Below, in pieces: positions 35,671 to 46,052 of a stretch of DNA of 64,000 bases (position 1 is the first letter of the stretch; each line of letters begins with the position of its first letter). The stretch spans positions 3,142,665 through 3,206,664 of the forward strand of contig CM055106.1 in the NCBI GenBank assembly GCA_029204225.1. The letters are read 5' to 3'. Both the position numbers and the translations under genes were made by a program. Source of the DNA: Diphasiastrum complanatum. Taxonomy: Eukaryota; Streptophyta; Lycopodiopsida; Lycopodiales; Lycopodiaceae. Below the pieces are notes generated by a model. The model had not been told where the DNA came from and searched no databases. It was given only the letters and a program-made list of their open reading frames with translations.

Positions 35671-36270
35671 TGACAAAATTTTACAGCAAATTCAATCTCA
35701 ATCAATCCTAAAAGTGATGGAAAGTGCATAAATCAAAGATCTAGATTCAAACTATGAGCTAGAATCAAGACTACCAAAACTAGATAATTTGGCATTTAAC
35801 TCCACAATAGACACATAAATTTGATCAAATACACTAAAGTAAATTACAGCAAGCTTCTCAGACCTGTAAACAACTTTAGTACCTTCCAAAGCAAGTAATT
35901 AATGCATAAAATCACTCACATCCAATAGTTAAAACTCGCCACCAAAAAACAATGTTGATACCTTTGAACTTTTCATACCCTAACCCAATATCTAACCTAA
36001 TAGGTCATTGGATTCACCCTAACCTAGGGTCAAGATCTCAAGATCCAAAAACAATGTGAAACATGCTATTTTTAGATCCTAGAATTTCTCTAGCCTATCC
36101 AAACACATTTTGGCCTCATTTCAAAGATGCTATCACAATGTAATATGAGGAATGAACTTTTTGGAAAGCATCCTATGTGATTTGGCACGTGTGGCATCTA
36201 TTTACATGGCCATCTTGCCAATTACAATGCATGTGACCAAAATTGGTCAAGCTAGAATCTTGAAATCTCA
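35671..36270 (-). repeat. 5' LTR of the second Copia element
   Basis: Begins TGACAAAATTTTAC next to the primer-binding site, like the 1463 LTR, and ends TGAAATCTCA at 36270, about 600 bp. The right edge is supported independently: the sequence from 36271 is shared with 38935 onward, so the junction marks an insertion point. Confidence 0.6.
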
Positions 36271-36560
36271 TTACCACTGGTAGTTGGTACCACCTGATAG
36301 TTGCGAAGTTTGAAAAGTAGAATAGTAGAAATTTTAGGAACTCTTTGCACAAACTCGGTTATCAACAATCCATATTACAATAGCTCATGTCGTTTTCAGC
36401 AATACATGTCATGATTTTCCAATATTTTCGACCTTGGAGAATATTTTGCATCTTGAACTTCAACAATCCTTTTATATCAATTGCAATGAATGTAATCTTA
36501 TATGCAATTGTTCTGAGAATTATATGTGTTGTATTTAGAATTCTTATCAATTACAGAATA
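36271..36560. repeat. Repeat shared with 38935-39215
   Basis: Both copies run CTGGTAGTTGGTACCACCT, then GAACTCTTTGCACA, ACTCGGTTAT, CAATCCATATTACAATAGCT, and TCAATTGCAATGAATGTAAT, in the same orientation with moderate divergence. Confidence 0.8.
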
Positions 36561-36639
36561 TTGACAACTAATCATTGTTTTTTATTCAAATATTGTTTTT
36601 CTTAGAAAATTTACAAATTTGACTTTCAAACCAATTTTG

Positions 36640-36790
36640 AACTCAATTTTCAATTCCCATTTTTCAAAAAAATCTCCAAAATTATAAAATCAATGTGTAA
36701 AAGAAAAAACATAGTGACCTCAATTCTCAATTCTAATGTTTTGAAAAATCCCCAAAATTTTAAAATTAATGTGTAAAAAATAAAAACATA
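36640..36790. repeat. Two tandem units of about 70 bp
   Basis: Units near 36650 and 36719 share CTCAATT.TCAATTC, ATC(T/C)CCAAAATT and AATGTGTAAAA, then a short A-rich spacer. Confidence 0.6.
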
Positions 36791-36819
36791 CTTATTTTTT
36801 CTTAAAAAAAATTCATAAT

Positions 36820-39800
36820 TTTAATTTATAGATTTTTTTTCTAATATAATTTACAAAAATAGAGTTATAAATTATTTTTAAACATATTGTTTTCAAGAAA
36901 TTTTAATTGAACATAAAATTATATATGATTTTTCATGATTCAAATTCAAAAAATATAGAATAAAAACTATTGTTTGAAAAAACAATATGCGAGCTTTATA
37001 GACTATTTCAAATATTCCATGGCAATTTGTAGTTTGCAATCTCAAATTTCATTTTTTATATTGCATTGGCGTTTGGAAGAAAGGCAAATCTCCTAGTTTA
37101 TAAAATTGAGAGAAAAATTGCCACCTCTCTTTTTGCCATCTTATACCTGATCAAAAAGATGGTTTTTTAACAACTAACATTTTTTAACAAATGCTAACAT
37201 TATGAGAATATTTCAAATATTCTACAAAGCTCTCTCAATGTTTTTTTAAATAAAAATATTGAATGATATGTCTTGCAAAGTGGAGTAAAACAAATGAAAA
37301 ATAAAATCAACAAACAAAATACAATATATGATCAATGATTTTTTTTTTTGACAAATAACAATAATGATGTTATTAAATTCTTAGTAAAATTTAAATTTGT
37401 TCTACAATGCTCTCTACATTTGGGTAGCATAATTTAGTTAAAACAAATGAACATGTGTCCGAAGTCTAAGTTCAGAATGTTAAAAACAATAACTAGCAAG
37501 GATTGAATTTTAATTGTAAACCTGAATAAAAAAAATTCGTTTCAACGCATAAGTATATATATCAACTCCCACAAAATTTGCTAATTTGAGGAGTAGAAAG
37601 AATGTTATCTATAATTATGCGGTAGTTAGACATTATTCAATGGAAGCTATAATGCTATCAAACATTTTCAAATCACTTACACTAGTTTTTAACTCCCGTA
37701 CGGTTCTTTTGGAATCTGATTTTCTACATTGTTTGTAGGACTTGGATTCAAAAATAAATTGTGGTCTTAACTGGTTTACCCCAAAACATATTTTGAAGAT
37801 TTTTATTTCTAAGCATACTGCTCGTAATCTTGACTATAGACTAGTTTTTTTTTTTCATAGAGTTTTAAATATTCAATAACTATTCTCCTATAGAGAGTTT
37901 GCAAAAAACTAGATCATAGTCTAAAAGCTAGTCGAGCATTTTAATCGCAAAGCTTACTTCTTTAGCTCATATCTCATAAACACAATAGCCACGCTAAGGA
38001 TAACTTTCAAATATCCAAGTACTATCTACATGTAGAGACTTCGCATCATGCACTTTGGTTGTAGCAGTAACGTACATGATCTTGGATGATGTAAATATAC
38101 AAGGGTAAATCAGGAGAGAGCCATATATGAGGAGCTGGAGCTGCAAATGGAAATTATGCTGGAGGTAGAAATGGAAATGAAGTTTATGCTAGATCTGGAA
38201 ATCAAGTTTATGCACCTAGAGTTGCAATTAGAGCTGGAGAAAATTACGTTTAGGTTTTTTATGTTTCTTCGTGTATGTGTTTATGTTCAAAGCGCCCATC
38301 ACCCGTAGGCTGGGAGATTTTTTACCCTCATATGTTTACAACATCAAAGAAACCATAGGCATGTGCGTGCAATGGCCTCTCCCATGTACAAACCTCTGTA
38401 AATAATGTATTGATGTTTATGTTTTTCATTTATTCGTGTATGTGTTCATGTCAAAATGCAGACAATGCTTGACAAATATGCATATCCAACGTTAGATGTA
38501 TCGATACACATCTAACGTATCCATACGCATCAGATCTCCTATCCCTTGTTGAGCATCAGTGATGCATCACACAAAATATGTAAAGTACAATACAAAGTAG
38601 GAGTTCAGTCCATATGCGGACAACTAAATAAGAGTATAACTTATACGATTATAAAATTGAAAAGGTGCAGGAAATGAATTGCAAAAATATTGAAAACCAC
38701 ATGAGTAGATGGCCTGTAGAACCCGTAGTAAGCCTACAAGTCTAAAACCACATGTGTTTGTAATCTATTGATATTATTTTGAGACAGTTAAAGATATTTC
38801 ATCTCATATGTCCATAGGTCTAAAAACCTATCTCACACTGCTTACAACTTAGCCATTAATTACTGAATTCTATGATCCTATTATACTTCCAATGGCATCG
38901 GGTGGTAAGATTGGGTGATACAAGATTCTCAGGTACTACTGGTAGTTGGTACCACCTAAAAGTAGTGAAGTGTGAAAAATAGAATAGTAGATACTTTAGG
39001 AACTCTTTGCACAGACTCGGTTATTAACAATCCATATTACAATAGCTCATGTCATTTTCAAAATTAGGAAATAGCTCAATACATGTCACGATTTCTCAAT
39101 ATTCTCGATCTTTGTATCTTGCTCTTCTACGATCTCTCTATATCAATTGCAATGAATGTAATCTTATATGTAATTGTTCTGAGAATTATGTATGTTGCAT
39201 TTAGAATTCCTATCAATTATTTTAATTTGTTATTTTAGTAGAAGTCAATTGTTTTTTATGAGACAGAATTTTATTTTAGAACAAAATTTCGTACGAGATT
39301 ATTTTCTTTTGTAAATGTTTTTCAGTTTGATTTTTTTGTACAATGACTAACACATGATGATTGTTTCATCTCTCGCTGTTTATTTCCATAGTTGAAATCT
39401 GTATCAGGATAAGTTAAGAATTTAGTATTTAGTATCAGGCGAATAATATCGATTCGCACTAAATACGAGGCTTGTAGTGCGAATCGAGATTGTTTGCCTA
39501 ATGTTAAAACACAAAATTTCTAACTTTTCCTTATGTAAATTTCAACAATCATCATGTGTTAGTCATTGTAAAAAAAAAAAAAAAAAAACAAACTAAAAAA
39601 TATTTTCAAAAAAACAAATTCTGTACGAAATTTTTTTCTAGAATATAATTGTATGTCATGAAAAACCAACGACTTGTATTAAAATAACAAATTAAAATTC
39701 ATAACAATTTTCTACACGTTGCTACTATTAGGTGATACTAATTATCAACGATATAAGAGAATTTTCTATTTTCCAATCTGATCATCTAATGCTATTGGAA

Positions 39801-40679
39801 GTGTGATAAGATCATAGAATTCAGGTAATTAATGGTTAAGCTCTAGACAGCGTGAGATACGTTCTTAGACTTGTTGATATATGAGTTGAAATATTTTTAA
39901 TTGTTTCAAACTGATGTCAATAGGTCACAGACACATTTCGTTTTAGACTTTTAGGCCTATTACGAATTCTACGAATTATGATCGTGTATTCATATGATTT
40001 TCGATATTTTTGCAGTTCATTTTCTACAACTTTTCAACTTTATTATTGTATAAGTTACACATTTATTTACTTGTCTGCATATGGACTAAGTTCTCAGTTT
40101 GTATTGTATTGTAAATATTTTATGTCATGCACCACTGATGCTCAACAGCAGATAGAGGATCCGATGATACGTTAGATATGTATCGACATATCCAACGTTG
40201 GATACACATATTTGTCAAGCATAGTCTACGCTTTGACATGAATACATACATGAACAAATAAAAAAAATAAACATCAATAATACTTATCATTATTTACAGA
40301 GGTTCGTACTCGGGAGAGGCCATTGTATGCACATGCCTATGGTTTCTTTCATGTTGATAACATATGAGGGTGATAGAGCTCCCAGCCTACGAGTGATGGC
40401 CGCTCTGAACATAAACACATACAAGAAGAAACATAAAAAATTTAAAAATTATTTTTTTCAACAACTCCCAACTCCAGAGGCGCATGAACTCCATCTCTAG
40501 ATCTAACATGAACGCCATCTCCATCTCTACCTCCAGCATAATTTCGATTTGCAGCTCCCATGTCCATATGTATGGCTCTTTTTTTATTTGTCTTTGTAGA
40601 TTTACATCATCCAAAATCATCTACGTTATTGATACAATCAAAGTGCATGATGCGAAAATGCACTTGAGCTTGTAAATCA

Positions 40680-40776
<97 letters not shown>

Positions 40777-42056
40777 ATCTTGCATCATTGAAAAGGCCAT
40801 TTTATTTTGATAGGCAAAAATTTAGATAACTTATGACAATTATTTTTTTGCTAGGATCATATGTAACAAACTCATTCTATTTGAATTAAAAATCCAATTA
40901 ATTTAAATACAATAATGAAGATAAATTCTAGAACAAAATTATGTTTTGTTTTTTTATTCTCTACAGTTTGATAAATTCATGGATAGAAAAATGGTATTGA
41001 AAAACTATTAGCTAATCTAAAGCTGAAAGATATTATGAATCGTATACAAAAGAAATTCGATTGTTTGACAAAGGAAAAATCTACTAGAGATATTTGGAAA
41101 CATCTTCTAATTTTTTTTTAAAAAAACTTTTTTTGTTTGAACGTCTTAAATTGATTAAATTCTTTGTTCAAACATAAACGAGTTTGAAATGGATCATTCA
41201 ATTGGTCAGAACGTGCAATGATTCAATTACTACAATTGCCTTATTTTAAAACTTCTAATGAAGGCTTGAAAAAAACTACCAAATGGAAGCATGATTAGGA
41301 ACAGAAATTGAAACATGATATAGAAATTACTACTTAATTCCTAGCATCGATTCTTAATCTTTATGAATTAATTAGACAATTTTGCTCATAGTTGGTGGAC
41401 AATCAATTGAAATAGACTACTATTGTTATGACTTATAGAAAAACTTTTCTTCAACAATTTACAACCATCATTATTGTTATTTATCAAAAAAAAAATCATT
41501 AATCATTGATTATATTCTGTTTATCGATTTTATCTTCCATTTGTTTTATCACATTTCGGAAGACATATCCTTTATTTTTTTTATTCAAAACATTACGAGA
41601 GCTTTGTAGAATATTTCAAATATTCTCATAATGTTAGTATTTGTTAAAAAAAAGTCAACTGTTAAAAAGCCATCTATTCGATCAAGTGTAAGATGGCAAA
41701 AAGAGAGGTGACGATTTTTCTCTCAATTTTATAAACTAGGAGATTCACCTTTCTCCCAAACGCCAATGCAATGTGAGAAATGAAATTCGAAATTGCAAAC
41801 TACAAATTGCCATGGAATATTTCAAATGCTCTATAAAGCTCACACATTGTTCTTTCAAATAATAGTTTATATTCTATATTTGTTGAAACTGAATCATGAA
41901 AATACTATACATATTTTTATGTGCAATTAAAATTTCTCATTATTTCATACACTTTTTTTTTCATGTTCTTACAAATATAAAAAAAAATAATATGGTTTGA
42001 AAATAATTATAACTCTATTTTGTAAATCATATCAAAAAAAAAACTATAAATTATAC
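36820..42056. repeat. Large imperfect inverted repeat (about 5.2 kb)
   Basis: Outer arms 36820-37385 and 41452-42056 are reverse complements. Both carry, in opposite orientation, the blocks CCATGGCAATTTGTAGTTTG, CTAGTTTATAAAATTGAGAG and TTTTTGCCATCTTA. Inner arms 38040-39461 and 39475-40656 are also reverse complements, through the centre, where 12 exact bases (CGATTCGCACTA, 39450-39461) pair with 39475-39486 around a 13-base loop. Between the blocks, 37386-38039 and 40657-41451 do not match. No protein coding recognised. It could be a foldback transposon or a transcribed hairpin that feeds small RNA. Confidence 0.8.
40683..40770. repeat. (GA)n microsatellite in the right arm
   Basis: About 43 GA units; no counterpart in the left arm. 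Confidence 0.98.
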
Positions 42057-42369
42057 TTGTCAATTTATTTTTCTACTGATTTTCGTTTTGAAATCTTTTT
42101 TGTAAATTGAAAATAAAAAATCATTATGATAATCTTGGTTCAATTTTCATTTCCCGTTTGATAAGGCTAATCTTGAATTTTGGATGTAAACATATAATTG
42201 TTAGTAAGAAACTATTAGCAATTTTCTAATAAATATTCAAAGGTCTGAAGATTGCATATGAAATATGATTTAGTTCTTGACCTAATCAACTTGAGCTTAT
42301 TTATTGGATAATACAAAAATTGCCCATGAGTCGAATTTACCAATAGTAATAAAAAAAAAGGCTATGTCA

Positions 42370-42561
42370 AAGGATATCGACATACACGATAAGCAAATAA
42401 GATGCAATAATCGGACTTCATTCAGAATATCAAACGCGAAATTTATTTTCCACTTATTTCATTCCAATTTGTTTGAAATAGTTCTATTCGATTTGTTCTT
42501 GTTAGAAAAATAGTATTTAATATTTTCAAACGACTTTGCAACGTCTATGCCCTGTAATCCT

Positions 42562-42621
<60 letters not shown>

Positions 42622-43070
42622 TTTGATAAGGGAATAAAAGATTATCATGACAAACACTACATATGTTTCAGAGTTTAAATATGAAGTGTCATGTGAATTG
42701 CAAGAGAATACAAAATATTATTACAATTTAATACAAGTCTTTGCTTCATTAACACCATAATTAAAATGGTGAAGAAGGCCGAGAAATTGTATAATTGCGT
42801 TATTTATGAATAGTTAATAAAGCGCAAGTGAGCGGGCTACCGAATTTTTTGTGCATGAGTTAGAAGTGTCCACTATTACCTAAGATAGTACGAGAAGAAG
42901 GCCTTGTATCGACATACACGGTAAGCAGATAAGATGTGATAATTGGACTTCATTCAGAATATCAAACGCGTAATATATTTTCCACTTAATTTCATTCCAA
43001 TTTGTTTTTCTATTCAATTTGTTCTTGTTAAAAAAAACAGGATTTAATATTTTCAAAAACGAAAAAGTCG
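42370..43070. repeat. Direct duplication of about 165 bp, 535 bp apart
   Basis: About 42372-42535 and 42905-43070 share TATCGACATACACG, GGACTTCATTCAGAATATCA, AACGCG, ATTCCAATTTGTTT and ATTTAATATTTTCAAA. A (GA)n tract at 42564-42618 lies between them. Confidence 0.8.
42564..42618. repeat. (GA)n microsatellite
   Basis: About 27 GA units between the two 165-bp direct repeats. Confidence 0.97.
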
Positions 43071-43915
43071 GATGCAATCAACAAAACGATCACAAAACAA
43101 TATCAACCAACTAAACTATCGAATTATATTTTTGGATCAAATATCTATATGCAAGGTGACCGCACAATACCTGGAAAATTTCAAAAATTGTGATAACGAA
43201 TGCAAAAACAGAAGAAAAGTCCACTGCTTTTTTGTTTGGCGCTGATTTCCTGCTCACAACTGAAACTCAACACACTCGAAACTGGATTGATGTATCCAAA
43301 TTATAGGCCATCAAATGAATGTCTTTGCTTTCTAGTTATACTTTCTAAAATGAAGGCTATATTTCTAGTTTGAAAAGGAACTGCAAAAGATAATTCAATG
43401 CCACGCTATGGTGCCGCTTTGTATAGCGTTACTTTTCTGCTCACGTCCACAGAACTTCCTTCCCTATCTGTATGCAAATGTCGTAGGAAACTATGCACCT
43501 GCATGCAAAGTATCTCAAAAGATGATCATTGAGTTCGTACAAGGACAATGCATGCAAAAACAAATACACTTGAAAAAACCAGATTTAAGTTCGCAGAAGA
43601 TTGTTGCACCTTGCCTGAAAACATATCCATCCAGCAAAAGTGGAGATGAAGCCATTAGAAGAAGCCAATCTCGAGATTCATGAAAATACCTTGAAAACTT
43701 TCAAAATCGTGATCTAAAACACTGGAAGCTGTTCGCTGGACTTGCTAGATCTTTTCAAGATCTAGCCACGCAAATCCAACTCCAAACTGGTCACTACTCT
43801 GCTGCAAAGTGATCACCAGCAGGATGCACCTATATTGTCACCAAATTAGCGGTCAAACTACTGCAAATGCGCCAAGACTTTTCTTCTTACTGATGCACGT
43901 GCTACTTTCCTACGT
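43071..43915. other. Intergenic DNA, no gene seen
   Basis: One 91-residue frame (43408-43683) lacks recognisable features. The stretch is probably leader sequence of the minus-strand element whose primer-binding site lies at 44270. Confidence 0.35.
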
Positions 43916-43919
43916 TCTA

Positions 43920-44100
43920 GTCTGTGCTGGTCGCTACTCTGCTCTTTGCTGATGTACGTTCTACTTTGATGTGTTCTAGTCTATGCTGGTCGCTACTCTG
44001 CCCTGCTGCAGATGCCCCTTCTCTACTTTGCTGCTGGTCGCTACTCTGCCCTGCTACAGATACGGCTTCTCTTTGCTACTGCTCGTAGAGAAACAAATTG
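43920..44100. repeat. Short imperfect tandem repeat
   Basis: The phrase GCTGGTCGCTACTCTGCCCT occurs exactly near 43986 and 44033, and in variant form near 43928, each followed by a GCT-rich or CTTCTCT stretch. It is probably part of the leader of the adjacent LTR element. Confidence 0.6.
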
Positions 44101-44269
44101 CTGCCTACACAAAATGCGCCTGCAGACTGATCGCTGTTGTGCCGAAAACTGGTCGCTGGCCTCGTAGCATAAACGTTTTGAAGAAAAACACTGTACATCT
44201 GCCTGCACACTGAAAAAAAACAGCCGCAGATCTGTCTGCATACTGATCACTCCTCTCTCCAAAACTGAT

Positions 44270-44950
44270 TGTGATTCTGATACCAAACATGTACCCAAAA
44301 ACATGTGTACTTCGCATGATAAACAGATGCACTTTATTTAGAAACAAACACATCGTATGCAAAAGCAACAATATCACATGCAAAGACTTAATTGTAATAA
44401 TAAGCCAGCAGCAAGGAGGAGAGCAGGACCACAGAGGCAGCAAGGACGGACACAGCAAACTACGGCACACACCCGGACAGAAGGACTAAGAGCACACCAA
44501 CCAGCACAGCATGGCCATGAAGTAGGAGCAGCCATAAAACCAGGGGAGAGGCGACGACAGTACCAAAGGAGCATGTGAGAACAAGGACACGAGGCCAGGG
44601 GTGAATCAAGGGGAAGAACAAGCCCTACGGTCCAAAAACAAACCCAAAAAAACCATCAAAAGAAGCCAAAAAAAACTAAGCCCAGGCACAGAACCATAAA
44701 AGACTTGGGGCACAAAGCAAAGACAATACAAAAGTAGAGCACCAAGAAAATACCACAGAACAAAAATAAAAACAAGTCGTAGAGATAAAAAATTACTGGC
44801 CAAAGAGTAAGTGCTTGTATTTGTTTCAGAAAAATTTAATCCAACAAAAAGCAAACAGTGAAAATAATCCAGATTTCAAAGCTACTAAAATACCAAGCAA
44901 AAACAATCTTATATATCGTCAAGTCTCAGGTTTAGGGGAAGCATCCACGA
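44270..44950 (-). repeat. Copia-type primer-binding site and LTR remnant
   Basis: The minus strand near 44273-44285 reads TTTGGTATCAGAAT, a tRNA-Met primer-binding site, and the plus strand continues ACATGTACCC, a possible TG-start LTR. The right end of the LTR is not clear. No gag or pol frame remains. Confidence 0.4.
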
Positions 44951-45138
44951 TAGTGATGTAAATATAGCACAGTGTACAACAAACTGCATACTATATTAAA
45001 GTACAAAATGACAATCTGTGTCCAGCATATACCTGAAAGGCTGAAACCCATAACAGCATTAATCCATGTTCAGGAAAAAAATTGCAGGACAGCGAGTGTT
45101 AAGAATAGTACTTAGTCCATCAATAGAAAATATAGTAA

Positions 45139-45142
45139 TGTG

Positions 45143-45189
<47 letters not shown>
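45139..45189. repeat. (GT)n microsatellite
   Basis: GT units with one CG interruption. The next 80 bases (45189-45260) are repeated in diverged form at 45299-45380 (ACCTATTAGATGTT, GAGCAC, GATTTG.AAATCAA). Confidence 0.9.
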
Positions 45190-45191
<2 letters not shown>

Positions 45192-45399
45192 GACCTATTA
45201 GATGTTGTGGAGCACCAAAAGATTTGGAAATCAAACTAATTTATGAGTATCACTCTAAAATTGAATACGCATTTCAAGGGTGAGTCTGTGTGTGTTTTTT
45301 AACCTATTAGATGTTATTGAGCACACATTAGAGATTTGAAAATCAAGCTAAATGATTTATAACTATCATTTTGAGATCAAGGTATACTATTTCCCAAAC

Positions 45400-46052
45400 T
45401 AAGGGCCCATGACTAATTGTTTGCATTGACCATAGTCTAAGAAAGCCAACCAAGAAACAATGATGATTAGTCTTACAATAAAGTTAGTCCATTGCAAACA
45501 TCAACACAAACCTTCCAAAGCAAAAATGGAGAGAAAGTGGAAGTCAGAAGACTTGTATCATGTTCAAAAGACCAAACAGAATACACTCATCAACCATGAC
45601 CATCATCCACAAACCTTTGTGAAGTTAAAAACTGTGTGACAACCAAGGCTGCCAAACAACTCCCAATCCGAGCCTGCTGCCTGTCCAAATAAGCTAGTGC
45701 TTTTTTTACTTACCATCACCATCACCAATAATCTCCACAGAAACAGAAGCCATCCTTAAAATGGTGGGATCTGTTCGCATCCATCACACTGATCTCAAGC
45801 CCGATTAGACGATCTTTGTGGCATTGTGACAGTCACCACACACCCGAAGATTCTTCTTGATGCGAATAGGTGTCCCAGGAAGCGTGTTGATGAGCCAAAG
45901 CAAAGGCCAGCTCTTCTAGGTGTTGACACAAAACATTCTCCTCCTCGTCCTCCACATCATCCAGCGCAAAGCTTAAATCAGGTACATACCCTGCCTCCAT
46001 CAACTATCCTGTTCAGCCAGAATCTCCTTGCTTTGCAATTGAGTTGCATCAC
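45400..46052. other. 3' flank of the PDF-PPR gene
   Basis: No second gene seen. It presumably holds the 3' untranslated region of the minus-strand PPR gene. The sequence just past the stop does not encode a DYW domain in any frame I can read. Confidence 0.4.

Noticed and set aside
40900-41340. Stretch in the right arm of the inverted repeat resembling gag (KSTRDIWKHL)
   Set aside because: Too short and interrupted by stops in all frames to support a family call.
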